Source of the DNA: Ophiocordyceps camponoti-saundersi (nom. inval.)
Lineage: Eukaryota; Ascomycota; Sordariomycetes; Hypocreales; Ophiocordycipitaceae
Assembly (NCBI GenBank): GCA_003339415.1
Contig: PDHQ01000187.1
Location: 1-64,000, forward strand
Length of the DNA: 64,000 bases
Direction: 5' to 3'
The position numbers and the translations under genes are program-made. The notes under the pieces were generated by a model that saw nothing but the letters and a program-made list of their open reading frames with translations, searched no databases and was not told the origin of the DNA. This document shows, piece by piece, positions 1 through 13,301 of this stretch (position 1 is the stretch's first letter; the number at the start of each line of letters is the position of its first letter).

Positions 1-248
1 TATTTTATTTATTTTATTTATTTTATTTATTTTATTTATTTTATTTATTTTATTTATTTTATTTATTTTATTTATTTTATTTATTTTATTTATTTTATTT
101 ATTTTATTTATTTTATTTATTTTATTTACTTTATTTATTTTATTTATTTTATTTATTTTATTTATTTTATTTATTTTATTTATTTTATTTATTTTATTTA
201 TTTTATTTATTTTATTTATTTTATTTATTTTATTTATTTTATTTATTT
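1..248. repeat. 9-bp AT minisatellite (ATTTTATTT)n
   Basis: About 27 head-to-tail copies of a nine-base unit, alternating runs of four and three T separated by single A. One visible variant near base 129 has a C in place of T. The array runs off the left edge of the window, so its full size is unknown. It ends where the period breaks at GATTAATTTAATTAA. It contains no C apart from the variant, so it cannot be a RIP target on this strand. It could be an expanded retroelement tail or simple slippage DNA. Confidence 0.97.
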
Positions 249-799
249 GATTAATTTAATTAATTTAATTTATAATTTAAAATATTATAAAGTATTAAGA
301 ATCTTAATATTTTATAAAGCTTTTACTTATAATTAAGTATTTATTAACGCGAATTTATAAATATAATATCTTAATATTTTTACTAATAGGTAATGTAAGA
401 ATAGTTTAAAAGCAGAGAGAGAAAATTTTATATTAATAAAAAAATTAAATATAATAATTAAATACTTAATATAATCCTTTAAAATATTAAAAAAGATTAT
501 TATATTATTAATATATTTAATAATATATACTTTATATAGTTAGAGAATATAATAAATAAACTTTTATCTATAAATAGCTAAATTTTTATATTTTTTAAAA
601 GTAACTATAGCTATTTTTAATTTATAGTAAAAAGTTATTTAAAGCCGCTTTTAATAATTTAAATAAATAAGAAACTAATAAAAAAAGATTTAAATATTAA
701 TAATAAAAATAACTTTTTTATTTACTAACTTATAAATTATATCTTAAGAAAAAGGTATTAAATATATATTAAGAATAGCTATATTATGTAGTACTTTTA
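249..799. other. Unassigned AT-rich DNA
   Basis: No gene, paired repeat or protein motif is recognised here. Composition is the same RIP-type AT-rich sequence as elsewhere, with almost no CpA or TpG. It lies between the satellite and the left end of element E copy 1. Confidence 0.6.
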
Positions 800-1958
800 A
801 TAATAATAATTTATACGCTAATATACTTTATATAGCTTAGAACTATCTTATATATATTCTAAAAAGGGGAAAAATTAAAAAACTTAAAGTAAAACCCTCC
901 TCTTAAGCGTTACCTTAACTTCGGGTTAGACCCCGCTTATACCTAGTACTCTATATAATTAATAAGTTCGGTATTAATTAATAATTTAAAAGCTAATATT
1001 TCTCTTAAAGCGGACTTTATAATAGTAAAAGTATATATAAACTAGGTTTAGTATAAAGTTTATATAGCTTACTTATCCTCCTAGCTATTATTATCGCTAT
1101 AAACTAAATCCTCGCGTTTAATTAAAATAGCTTTAATAATTTAATTTATTAAGGCCTTATTAGCGTAGCTTAAGAATATATAAAAGTTTTACTATTTTAT
1201 AATAAACTTTATAATAGCTAATCTTAAAAAATAGCTAAATTATCGTAGCGGAGCTATAAAGGTATATAAAGTTAGAGTTAGAAAAGGGGGTATTATTATA
1301 TTCGCTTATTAGTATTTCCGCCCTAGCTATTACTAATTTCTAGTTACCGCTAAAGGGGGAGGAGGGGCGGTATATACGGAGTTCCGGTCTATAAACCTCT
1401 AAGGTTAGGTAATATACGCGTTTTTCTCTTAGTCCTATACCGCTCTTATTTTAAAATAAAGTCGATTTTACTTAAAATAAAACCCTTAATAAGAAAAGTA
1501 ATAATATAATCTTTTCTTATAAGCTATAAAGTAAGTAGATTTATTTTTTATATCTAAAGTAATAAAATACTTATTATATTATAGCCTTATTATATAATAT
1601 TTAGTAATATATTTAAAATAGTAATATATTTAAAATAGTAATATTTAAAATAGTAATATTTAAAATAGTAATATTTAAAATATTATTAAAATTAAACCTT
1701 TAATATATATAAATTAGCGTTAAAAATCTCCGCTTATATTATTATACTTTTATTATAAATTTAGTTTATATTTATTATATTATTAATAATAATTACTTAG
1801 AAACTCTATTAAGTTTTAAAATAATATCTTTTTATATATAGTTATATTACTAAGATTTTATTTAATAACTTAATCTCTTTTTAAAAAGCTTTTTTACTAC
1901 CTTATTATAAGGCTTACGCTAGCAGTTTTTTTATAATAAGAGTATAATTTCCGCTAAT
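800..1958 (-). mobile_element. Element E, copy 1, left part
   Basis: First piece of a repeat present three times in the window (here, 25485-27348, 61671-63532). The left end carries a (TAA)n run, which would be the 3' tail if the element reads on the minus strand. It then shares the segment containing TATAGCTTAGAACTATC with the other two copies. Copia1 interrupts it after base 1958 and it resumes at 13981. No protein motif was recognised in either strand. No convincing TSD was found for this copy, although copies 2 and 3 have clear ones. Its length exceeds the others by a short internal tandem expansion. Copy status is certain. The mechanism is inferred. Confidence 0.8.
1602..1684. repeat. 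Local 15-17 bp tandem expansion in E copy 1
   Basis: Five consecutive units of AGTAATATTTAAAAT type, the first two lengthened by an extra AT pair. E copies 2 and 3 have only one to two units at the same place. The expansion is therefore specific to this copy and probably arose by slippage after insertion. Confidence 0.85.
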
Positions 1959-2632
1959 TATAAGTGCTTATAATAATTTTTATTCTTTATAATAAATAAT
2001 AAAGGTATAAATAACTAATATAAAAATATAATAACTACTTTATAATATAATATAAAAAATCTAGTATTTTATTATATTTATTATATAAATAAATAACTAA
2101 AGTTATTATTTTATACCTTAAAAGTATTAGTATAATATATTATTACCTTCGTATATAAGGCTCCGGCCCTCTAAGGCTAAGAATAATATAGACCTTTAAG
2201 ACCTTATACGGATCCGTCACGGTCGGCGTTTCTAGACTTTACGGAAATAAGTAATACGGAAAGCTAAATATTAAACTAACTATAATACTTTCCGGACTTC
2301 CGAAAATACTCCTAAATACGTTATCTTCTAATATATAAAATAACCCTCTCCTTAACCGAAAAAGTTACTACGTTTATAAGAAATTAAGTATTTAGAGAAG
2401 AGGTTTTCCTACTACTTAGTAAATAGTAATTTAATTACTTACTCTTTTCCTTACTTTCTAAATAATTCTATTATTAACTTATTATTATAAAACTATTACT
2501 ATTTTAATCCGATTTAAACGCGCTTTTATATCTAATAATCCTATTATTTAAATCTTTATTACTAGATAATTAATTATCTTCCCGATTTTAAACTAATCGA
2601 AAGTATTATCTAACTTCTATCTAGCACTTATA
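1959..2632 (+). repeat. Copia1 5' LTR
   Basis: 674 bp, the same length as the 3' LTR and collinear with it throughout. The differences I checked are transitions, for example a CCGTCACGGTCGG stretch here against CCGTTACGGTTAG in the partner. The start is fixed by the TSD CTAAT immediately to the left. Confidence 0.96.
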
Positions 2633-4518
2633 TAGTAGTAATTCCTCTTACTTTAAAAAGGCTATAAAAAATCTAGAAAAAATAATAAAAATACCTATAG
2701 ATAGATAAGCTATACTTTAGCTAAGAAATATATCTTTTAAAGTTCGGTACGATTTTTCGAAGCTTTAGGGCTTAAAGAATTATCCTACGTAAGCTTTACG
2801 TATAGAAAATACCCTTATTCGCGAGAAACTTTAATTTACTATATAGTAAGAAGATAACGTTAAAACTAAAAACGCCTTAGCCCTTATAAGGCTATTTATT
2901 AATAATAGTCCCTTAACGTAAATAAAGTATATTAAAAATATTAAAATTACCTAAGATAAGTTAAAAAACCTTTATAATCCCTTTTCTTTTATATTAAATT
3001 TCCTTCTTATAAGTAATTTATTTAATACGTATTATACGGAAGGTAATATAGAAGTTTATCTTAATAAGATAAAATTAAGCTATAAAGAGCTTCTTTTTAG
3101 GGATATTAAGATACCCGAAATCGTTATAATAAGCTTAACGCTTATAAGCTTACGAAACGAATATTAAGGCTTTATAATAAATATTATATAAGCTTTACGA
3201 AACGAAGAAAAAGTATATACCCTTAAGACCCTCTTCTCTTCCCTTATAAATAAAGAGAAAAGAAATATTTCTTCGGCTTCGGCTACTTCTAAGAAGGTTT
3301 TATATACCTCTTATAAAAATAAGAAGCCTTATAAGTAAAAGAAAGAAATTATTTTTTGCCCGAATTATAAAAATAAAGGGTATAAAGTAGATTTATATTA
3401 GTATTTATACCCTTATAAAGTACCTAATTAGTAGGAATAAAAGGATACTTTTTCGGAAGAAAAGAGAAAAATATAGTAACTAAAGGCTTTATTTAAAGCT
3501 TAGAAAGAGAGGAAAATAAAGGAAAAAATTATAGCTATTATGAATTCCCCTATTAGTCCTATTCTAAAGAAAATAAAAAATCCTTATTATAAACCGGCTC
3601 GAAAAACGACTAAGAAAATAGTTTTTCTTACGAAAAATAATCGAATAACTAAATTAAATTTAGACGAAGAAGAGATCGAAGAAGAAGAAAAAGTTAAAGA
3701 AGAATAAAGGGAATAATCTAATTCTAACGAAGAAGTCGAATTTATCGATATCCCTATATAGGTAAATAATACCTTTCTTCCTTCTATTAATAATATAACT
3801 AATAATAATATTATAAGATCTATAAATTTAAATATTAGTAGTAATAGATTACGAAAGATATAAAATTCTATTTTTTCTACCTCTAATACCTATAGTAATA
3901 ATAAAAATATAACGTATTTCCTTTACGATATAAGTATAATAAAATATATAGTATTTAATAAGGAATTATTAATTAACTATAAGCTTATTAGTATAAAGGT
4001 ATAATAGGGAAAAGCAAATATTATAGTAGTAAAGGGAGCTAAAGACGTTATTTTCTAGTTTAAAAATAATAAATAGTATTTTAAATTAAGTAATATATTT
4101 TATATACCTAAATTAGGTATTAATATACTATTATAATCTTACTTTAATAAAATAAGTGCTTTAATTTATATAGAAAGAATATAATTATTTATAAATAATA
4201 AAGAGATAGCTAAAAGCTATAAATTTAATAATCTTTATTATTTACCTTACTTAATTACTAAGTATAAGCATAATAAGCTTAAGAGGAATATAAATAATAA
4301 AGAATATATATTAAATACTAGTAAAGAAATAGATTTATTTCTATAGCATAAAAGACTAGGGCATATTAATTATAGAATTCTAATTAGATTCTTAAAAAGC
4401 AGAGATAATACTATTAAATTTAATTATAATAGTATTAAATAAGTAAAATAATATAAAGAGTATATATAAGCTAAATTAACTAATAAGATTAATAAGAAAG
4501 CTTTTACTACGTAGTATA
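2633..4518 (+). pseudogene. Copia1 gag-protease-integrase, 5' portion (decayed)
   Basis: Gag and the first part of Pol, riddled with stops and without a recognisable start codon because ATG is a RIP target. A CCHC zinc knuckle is at 3357-3398, read CPNYKNKGYKVDLY, with one Cys, the His and the last Cys turned to Tyr. The aspartic protease active site is at 3915-3947 (YFLYDISIIKY, where copia elements have D-T/S-G). The GAG-pre-integrase motif is nearly intact at 4341-4373 as L-stop-HKRLGHINY, followed by the decayed second half of the HHCC finger near 4452-4475. The reading is cut at base 4518 by Gypsy1 and resumes at 10466. Intact elements make a polyprotein that packages and integrates the retrotransposon. 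Confidence 0.9.
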
Positions 4519-4844
4519 TATTACGGCCATAATATACGTTAACTAAATAATAGTATTAGCACTATAAATAAAGATTCTAAGCTAAAAAGAAAGGAAAGAA
4601 AAGAGGAAAAACTCTCGTAGGCGAGATCCTAGTAAAATATATAAAGGCATATACTAATAGAGATAAGAGAGGGTATAAGGAAATCCTAGTAAAAGGTTAA
4701 CTCTATTTCCGGGTAATTTCTTACTAAGGTTTTCCTAGGGATTTCACGATAAGGTTTCCGAGGTTACGTAATTATAGCCGGAGATCCTTAGAAATTATTA
4801 TAAAATATTTAAGGGAAATCCCTATAAGTGCTTAGCGCGTAATA
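4519..4844 (-). repeat. Gypsy1 3' LTR
   Basis: 326 bp, adjacent on the minus strand to the polypurine tract within 4845-4858. Internally it holds several short degenerate direct and inverted repeats of a GGAAATCCTAGTAA type, also seen in the Gypsy2 LTR. Confidence 0.96.
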
Positions 4845-7800
4845 TTACCCCCTAATAAAGGTCTTAATATACTTATTAAGATTAGTAATAGCGACTATAT
4901 AGCTAGGTGCTTATAGAAATAGCTATATTATCTTAGTCGTCGTCCTAGCACTTACGATCTATAGCGGCGGCTTTAACTTAATATTAGAGGTTAATAAGTA
5001 AACTAGTAGTATTTAGGAAACGGTTGTAAAATTCCTTAAAAGCTATAAGCGTATAACGGAAATTCCTAGTAAAATACTACGTTTTATTTAGATTATAACT
5101 ACGCTAGCGGACTTAATATTCTAACCGATAACGCTATCCGGTAACTTAAGATTAGAGGATCTGCTTAACCTCTTATTCTAATATACCGTTAATATTTTCC
5201 GGCTTAGTAGGAGATATCTTTTACCCTAATAGCGGATCTATAGCGGCTTTCCGAAGGCGGTCGGTATAGAATAAGTTTATTATCCGGTAGCTATCTAGTA
5301 AGTCGAGGACGTAGCTATAGCCTTATTCCTCGATAACTATAAAAAGTCTTAATTATTATATATCTAAGTATATCGTAAGTACGGTTATAAAGAAGCCCTT
5401 ATAGCTAAGGAATACCTTATCGCTAACTATAAAGTTTACCGGGTAATATTTCCTATTTGCCTACGTTTCCTACTTATAGTAAGCTTTCTTAATAGTAGCT
5501 TAAGCTTATTATTATATTTCCTACGCGTAGGCGACGAGTTTATAGGCTATAGTAATTAGGTCTAAGGTAGTCGAGGGGTCCGGGGGACTAGCTACTAAGA
5601 GGGGGTTTCGTATATCCTTACTAAGGGCGACTATAAGTAGTGCTATACCGATTAAAGCATACTATAAGGAGTTATATACGAAGTCTAGCGTAGGAAGGAA
5701 AGTATTTTAATTATCCTAACGTTTATTTATATAAAACCGTAGCTTTTAATTTAGGTATTAGTTAGTTACCTTTACGCTTCCTTATATTTATAAGTATAGG
5801 GTATTATTATAGTAATATTTAATACTAGTTAACTAATTAATTTTATTAAGAAATCCTAAGATAAATAGGCCGGCGTTATTAGTAATTATACGTTTAGTAT
5901 ATTAAAGAAATAATAAAGGTATTAGAAATAGCGTCTAGTAAGCACCTTTACTATATTATTCTTCTTACTTAGTAACGTGGCGATAATCTAGCTTAGCTTA
6001 TAAATAAAAGTTTAAATATAATTATACTTAAAATAATCTTCTAATATAGCTTTCTTATCGTAAGCTATATACTCCTATATAGAAGTTAAAATAAGTAAAG
6101 GGTATAGTAAGCTTAAGGTCTTATCTTATAAGGTTTTATTTCTCTAATACTTATAATAATTACGGATATATTAATAAATATCTTACTTTATTCCGGGCTA
6201 ATAATAGCCTTATTAGAATATTTAAGTAATCTTATTCTAGCTACTATAAGCGAAGATAGCTAGCTTATATATATTCCGAATTAGGGTAGTATAAAGGAAG
6301 AGCCTCTTCTAACTATCCTATTTAGGAATAACTAAGAGGTTACCGTAGAATCCGAGATCTTAGCTTACGTTCTCCTCCTAGATTAGTTATACTAATTTTA
6401 CTCCTAACGGGGTAAAGTTTTCTCTAAAGCGGACTAAGGTAATTATAAAAGTTAAGGTTAAGATTTTAAATCTAAGGCTTTCTAAAGGAATTATTATAAG
6501 CGTCCTTTCCTCTTTTTTATAAGCTTTTATAGTTAGAAGCTTAGCCGTTTTATACGAGAGGGTATTAGTAGCTATATTTAACTAGCTAAGTTAATATAGG
6601 AAATAGATATTAAACTAAATAAGGAAATCGGACTATCGGACTTAGTAAATAAAAAGTAATCTTTTTATTATAAAGTAAACTAAGGCTTTATAGTTTATAA
6701 TTATATTAAACTTCTAACTAAGTAATTCCGGGTAAAAATACTTAAAGCTTTATATAATAGCGAGAAGTTTATAGTTTTAGATTAGGTATATATATTTAGC
6801 TAAGTTTATCGTTTTTAAAAAAAAGCTTATTAGCCTCTACGCTTAGTTATCTTACTATTATTAAAATATATTAGCGGTAGCGTTCTAAGAGGCGTTAGTT
6901 TTAAGCTAGGTTAGGAGTTTAGGATAGAAAAAAGTAAGTATTAGGGCTTATATAGCTAGTTCCTTTATCTTATTAAAAGCCTCCTTCTATTCTAATCTAA
7001 GCTTAAAAGTAATATCTTTTTTTAAAAAATAGTTTAGGGGTTCCGCGGTAATATTAATATAATAGTAGAAAATCTAGATAAAGTTATATAATTTTACGAA
7101 TAAATAAATAGCTTTATAATCTTAGAGATCTTCGAATTTCTAATCTTAGATCGCTTATATTTTATAAGGGTTTACGCTTATTCCTTAGCCCGTATATAAT
7201 ATTATACTAAGGTAGTTAATTTTAGTAATATTAAACCTTAATTTCTAGATATCTCCTTATAAGTTTATTTAGTATAAGCGCTAGATTATTTCTTAGTACT
7301 CCTTTTAGTATTCCTCTTCTTTACTATTCGAGTAAATTAATATATTATTAGCGTATATATTTACGTAGTAATTAAGAAGATTATAAAGTTAGGTATTAAT
7401 AAAGTTTTAAAACTAAGCAAGTTTTACTTTAAGGCTAAATAAAAGAATAAGCTAATAGAATATACTAAACTTTATACGGAAAGCTATAAGGTACTCGGAG
7501 TTAAGGTTAAAATAGAGATAGTAAAACGCTTAAATAATATCGATTTTTAAAAACTATTACGCCTCCTAGTAGCTAAACGCTATATTTTCTAAAAAAAAAG
7601 CTAGTAAGATCTAACTTTTTAAGTAATTATTTATCTATTAGTAATTAATATAAAAGCGTTAGGCTATTAAATATAGCTTCGGGGCGAAGAGAATAAAGGC
7701 GGCATAAAGGCTAGTATTTAGTTTAATAAAACTAATCTTAAGTAAATAGTTAATAATCTCCTTTTCTAAAAATAGGTATTTTACTAGCGTTTTATAAGAA

Positions 7801-10134
7801 AGAGGTCTTACTAGGTTTAGGGGCTTCTTAAATTCTAAAGTTATATTATAGCTAAGTTAAGGATAAGCTAAAGTATAAGATTCCTTTTTACTAAAAAATC
7901 TTTTAAGGTATATAAAAGCTAGAGGGATTATATTACGTATATAAGTAATATACTTAAGTTCTTTACCTTAAGAGAATAGGATTTTCTATCCTATATATAT
8001 ATAGCTAGCTAAGCTTAGCTTTATAACTATAATTAAGTTATTATTATTATTTTCTAATTTTATAAGTATTATAAATATTAATAAAGTTATTTTTTCCTAT
8101 TATAAATAGTAAAAATCTTACTAAACTTAGTAAATAAGTTACTTTTTTAAAATATCCTTATTTATATTATTAATATTTTAGTTATCCTTAGTAAAGGTCT
8201 AAGCTAGTTTCTTTTCCTTCGTAAGCTATACGAAGTCTTTCTTCCTTTACGAGCGTTAGAGGATCTAATATTTACGCTTATCCTAATAAAGAAAGCGGTT
8301 CCGGCGCTTAATATCCGCTTAGATAGCTAGGTTTAAATTTCTATTAAAAAAAGGCTTCTCGGGTAATAGGATCGAGGGCGAGTACTTAGCAAGGGCGGGT
8401 AAGTTATCTAGCTAAATTAGTTTCTAAGCTACGTAATTAAGTAATAACCTTTTCTTAGCTATCTAAAATAAGCTAATAAAGAGATCCTAAATATAGTTAA
8501 TTACTTAGTAGATTTCCTATAAAAAATATTATCCGTTAATTACTAAGGTAATAATTAGGTGCTTATAAACTAAGCTAGCTTAATAGCTTTAGAAATTAAT
8601 AAAGGGGATAAGATAGATAAGGATAAGCTTAGCGCTTAGGCGCTTTATTACTTACTTCGTAAAATAATAACTAACTAAAAAATAGGCGTCTACTCTAATA
8701 TTATATAAGGTAAAGGTATAAAAAGCTATATTATTAATTTAAACTTAACTATTAATAATAAATAACTCTCCTATTTTTTATTTTATATACGATATTTTTA
8801 AGATTATTAAAAAGCTTTATAATAGTCTTACTTTTTTCCTAAATTAAAATTATCTAATCGAATAGAATTAGGTAGAGGCGTTTAAACTTTATAAACTCTT
8901 CCTATCTTCTATTAGTTAGGGTAGTTCTTAGCTATATAGCTTTTCTTTTTATAAATAAAATAAGTATTATTTTCCTAGTAAACTTTCTTCTTACTTTTAC
9001 TAAGAGCCTAGCCTTTCTAGTAAGAGGTTATAATTATAATTATAATCTTCTTTTATATTTTTAAGGTAACCCTTTTACTTACTTAGCTTTTATAGGAAAA
9101 CTCTTAATAAGTTAACTCCTTCTTTTAGTAGAATATAGCGTTTTTTATATACTTATAAAATTCCTTATATATTATATATAAATCTTTAGCTTTTATAAGA
9201 AAGCTTAGGTTAAGATTAGCGGGTAGATAATTCTAAAGCGTATACTTAATCTAAGCTAGGGGAACTTAGGTCTTAGTTACGAGGTAATTAAACTCCGTAA
9301 GGAACTCCTAAATTTCCTACTTACCTATTAATAAAAAGTTTAGTTTACGAAGTTAGTTTATAGTTTTAGTAAATTCGTTAAGATTTTCGTAAGTAAACTT
9401 TAAATATTAGACTATCTTAGCTAATTTAGAAAAGGGGCGTTTTTTTAAGTTATATTAGGTTTCTAAAAGTTTACGGGCTTTCCCTTTTAACGCGCGGAAT
9501 AATATACTTATCCGGTCTTACTTATCTTAAAAAATTATCTTATCGGACCTTATCTTATCTTTTAAGTTTATAAGGAAGGTACTAAAATCCTCCTTTTTAC
9601 CCGAAAACTTACTTACCTCCTTATAGTAAATTTTCGTAAAATTAAAGTAAGAGGGGTTTAGCTATCTTACTAGGGCTACTAGCGTAAAAATATCCTAAGT
9701 AGCTTTTCCGGTTAGGATAAATATCTTTTTACTTATATTAAATATAGTTAATATTTCTTAATAAGTTCTTTCCGCGTTTAAGTTTTAATCTTTTTAAGTT
9801 AATTAATTTTAAAGTTTTATAACTTACGCTTATAATTACGCTATCTCCGTACGCTATTCTTATAATATAGTTATATTAGTAGTATTTTAGGAAAAGGTAG
9901 CTATTATCGTAATTTAGTTTTCGCCGATATCCTATTTTACTATAAGGTTAAGCGTTTCTAAGGCGAGTCTCCTTAATCGCCTAAAAGTCTAGTTAGGGGC
10001 TTTAGATATATATCTTAAAGCTAGTTATAGTCTAGGTTTTAGTTATCTATAATTTCTTTTCTATCTTATACGGGGATATAAAAGTAAAATACGGGTTTCT
10101 TAATTACTCGCTATTAAAGTTAAGCTTAGAATAG
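4845..10134 (-). pseudogene. Gypsy1 gag-pol (decayed)
   Basis: Reading right to left, the RT catalytic core is at 7326-7358, where IYANNILIYSN stands for the YVDDILIYS class motif. It sits within an RT block of about 7150-7560 that also shows LYNLLNYYV upstream and SKEEYQKEYQEII downstream of the core. RNase H follows at about 6560-6880, with LKTNAS (the DAS class motif), ISFFLKTINLAKYIY, NYKLLAII and FNIIINYKALVYF, ending in TNTLSY at the usual ADALSR position. Integrase should lie at about 5000-6500 but I could not recognise its catalytic residues. The order RT then RNase H upstream of integrase is Ty3/gypsy. Stops occur throughout and no start codon is evident. Confidence 0.9.
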
Positions 10135-10460
10135 TATTATAGCCGTAATATACGTTAACTAAATAATAATATTAATACTATAAATAAAAATTCTAAGCTA
10201 AAAAGAAAGGAAAAAAAAGAGGAAAAACTCTCGTAGGCGAGATCTTAGTAAAATATATAAAAGTATATACTAGTAAAGATAGGAGAGGGTATAGGGAAAT
10301 CTTAGTAAAAAGTTAACTTTATTTCCGGGTAATTTCCTACTAAGGTCTTCTTAGGGATTTTACGATAAGGTTTCCGAGGTTACGTAATTATAGCCGGAGA
10401 TCCTCGGAAATTACCGTAAAATGTCTAAGGGAAATCCTTATAAGTGCTTAGCGCGTAATA
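10135..10460 (-). repeat. Gypsy1 5' LTR
   Basis: 326 bp, collinear with 4519-4844 and differing mostly by transitions. Being at the right end of a minus-strand element, it is the promoter-bearing LTR. The TSD GTATA follows directly. Confidence 0.96.
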
Positions 10461-10465
10461 GTATA

Positions 10466-13082
10466 TTTACTTAGAAAAAATAAGTATAAATATCTAAGGT
10501 CCTATTAAAATTCCTACTTATAATAAATATATATATTTTATTACGTTTTTAGACTCTTATACTAGATTCTTAGATATAGTACTTATAAAAATAAAATATA
10601 ATACTTTATAAGAATTTATTAATTATAAATAAGGGTTGAAAACAATAATAATAATATTAAAATAAAGTAAGTTTTTATAGATAACGCTAAGGAATTTATA
10701 TATAATATAAAGGACTATTATATAAAATAAGGTATTATTTTTAATACTAGCCCGCCTAATATTAAGGAGCCTAATAGTAAAATAGAAAGAATAAATAAAA
10801 TATTACTAGATAAAATACGTGCTATTTTATATATAGCTAACCTGCCCTATTATCTATAAGGAGAAGCTATTATTACTACTACTTATCTATATAATAGGTC
10901 TCTATATAGTAAATTAAGCTATAAGACTCCCTACGAATTAAAAAATAATACTACTTTATCTATCGAAGAATTAAATAAGATTAAAATATTTAGTAGTATT
11001 ATTTACTATAAAAATAAGAATCCTAGTACTAAATTAGATAAAGGAATTATTATAGGCTACTTAGATAACGCTTATAAGATCTAGGATTTTAATAAAAGAA
11101 CTATAATTATATTACGAGATATAGTTATTTTAGAAAATAACTTTATATAAAGGGATAATAATAATAAAAAAGAAGAAAATAATATATAGCTAGATTTTAA
11201 TACTATTCCTTCTATAACTCGATCCCTTATAGCGGAAAAAGAGAAGGAAATAGCAGAATTAGCTAATAAATAACTACTATAAGAATATAATAGTAGCAAA
11301 AATAGTAAAATAAAGGATCTACCTTCTATAAAAGTAAGAATACTTAAAAAGCTTATAGAAGAATTAAAAGACTACGAATCTTACCTTAAAATAAATAGTA
11401 TTCTAAAAGAAAAGAATATTATAGCTATTTTATATACGCTAGAAAATCCAGATCCTATAGAGCTTAAAATAACTAAATAGGCTTTAAATAGTAATAATAA
11501 ATTAGATTAGAAAAAAGCTATATAATCTAAAATAGATAAATTAATTAAATAAGAAACTTAGGAAATTAAAATAATACTTAAGGATAGAAATCCTTTAGGA
11601 GGCCGTTAGGTCTATAAGCTTAAAAAGGATAATAATAATAATATAACTAAATATAAAGCCCGCTTTATAGTATAAAGCTTTAATTAGGTATACAGCTTAG
11701 ATTACTTAGAAACGTTTTCTACTACTACCTAACCTAAAAGTATAAGGTTATTATTATTAATAGCTTTATAAAATAATTTAATAGTAAAGTAATATAATAT
11801 AAAGAATGCATTTATTTACGCTAAAATAGATACTAAAATCTATATAAAACTGCCTACTAAATTTAAGGAATTTATAATAAAGGATTATTATAATAAAAAT
11901 AATATAAAGCTTCCTTCGAATTATAAAGACTTAATTAAAACTAATAACTTAATTTTAAAATTAAAAAAAGCGTTATACGGCTTAAAATAAAGTCCTAAAC
12001 TATAGTATAATTATTTAGCTACTACGCTAAAAAAATAGGGATTTTATCCTCTTTTATTAGATAAAGGGGTATTTATAAATAAAAAGCTAAAAATAGCCTT
12101 AGCAATATACGTTAACGATATATTAGTAGCTGCTAAGAATAATAATATTATAATAAATATACTATAGAAATTAAATAAAGATTTAAAAGTATAAGATTTA
12201 GGCTATCTATAAGACTTTTTAGGTATATATATTACTTTTAATAGGTAAAATAATACGCTAAAAATAACCTAAGAAAAATATACTAGAAATAAGCTTAAAG
12301 AATTAAATAAAGAATATATAGGCTTCTTAGATATGCCTTCGAAGCTTGGAAATAAATTAAAGAAAGCTATTATATAGCCTAATAAAGAAATAATATTATA
12401 ATATTAAAGGGAAATAGGCTCTCTATTATATTTAGCCTTATAAATAAGACCCGATATATTATATTCTATTATATCTTATACTAGATTTAGTAGTAAACCT
12501 AATATTATATATATAAATACTTTAAATACTATTTAGGAATATTTAAATAAATATCTAGATAAAGCTATTATATATAAAGGTAATATACCTTATAAGAGCT
12601 ATTATATTAAAGGTTTTTTAGATACTAGCTAGGCCTCTAATTTAATAGAAAGAAAAAGTATTTTAAGTTATTATTTCTTTATATATAATAATATTATAAG
12701 CTGGTCCTATGCTAAATAAAAAGCTATAGCACTTAGCAGCTACGAGGCTAAGTTTATAGGTTTAAGGGAGGCTAATAAAGAAGCCTTATACCTTAATAGG
12801 CTATTTTTATTAATAAATAATAGCTTAAATATTAAAATACTTGCTATAATACCTTATTTATTAATAGATAATACTATAGCTTTAAGGCTAGCAGAAAATC
12901 CTAAATTTTATAAAAGGTTAAAATATATTAACCTAACTTATTTCTATTTAAAATAAAACTTAAGAAATAAACTTATAAATATTTATTATATTAAAAGTAA
13001 GGATAATATAGTAGATATCTTTACTAAAGAATTAGATAGCACTACCTTCTACAGTCTTACTAATCTATTATCTTTAAAATAA
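10466..13082 (+). pseudogene. Copia1 integrase-RT-RNase H, 3' portion (decayed)
   Basis: Continues the Copia1 polyprotein after Gypsy1. Integrase catalytic residues are visible: first D at 10552-10554 (TFLDSYTRFLD), second D at 10680-10682 (FIDNAKEFI), and E near 10784 (EPNSKIERI). RT begins around 11510 (KLIK-stop-ET), with a long readable stretch at 11596-11870 including VYKLKKDNNNN, TKYKARFIV and YNIKNAFIYAKIDTKIY. The catalytic box at 12096-12134 reads ALAIYVNDILVAA (YVDDILV class). RNase H at 12699-12770 reads SWSYAK-stop-KAIALSSYEAKFIGLRE. The last codon before a stop is near 13079. This is the best preserved coding remnant in the window, but dozens of stops exclude function. Confidence 0.93.
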
Positions 13083-13301
13083 GCTTATTTTAATAAAAAG
13101 GTTTTTTATCTTATTTAAGCTTTTCTTAGATTTTCCTCTTATAATTTTTTTTAAACTATTACTTTTACTATTTTCCTTTTTATAAAAGGTTTTTAAATTT
13201 TATTAATAAAATAAATAATATTATATTATAAGTTTTATAATTTTTATCCTATTTATAATAAATAATAAATAAATAACTAAATATATTTATTTAAAAGAGG
13301 C

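Larger units (their letters stand above)
4519..10460 (-). mobile_element. Gypsy1: Ty3/gypsy LTR retrotransposon nested in Copia1
   Basis: Two LTRs of exactly 326 bp (4519-4844 and 10135-10460) start TATTAC or TATTAT and end GCGTAATA. The 5-bp TSD GTATA lies at 4514-4518 and 10461-10465. Total length is 5942 bp. The minus-strand polypurine tract (AGGGGGT) abuts the left LTR, so transcription ran right to left. RT and then RNase H motifs read on the minus strand in gypsy order. The integrase of Copia1 is interrupted precisely at the TSD. A second member (Gypsy2, from 28410) aligns with this copy, and this uninterrupted copy supplies the empty sites for the insertions in Gypsy2. Confidence 0.97.

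Noticed and set aside
1..248. A CRISPR array.
   Set aside because: It is a gapless 9-bp tandem repeat with no spacers, in a eukaryotic RIP-mutated region.
11081..11299. The longest open frame of the window, a 72-codon minus-strand ORF.
   Set aside because: It is antisense to the Copia1 polyprotein remnant. Its Leu/Ser/Tyr/Ile-rich product simply mirrors AT-rich coding DNA, and it has no neighbours or motifs supporting a gene.
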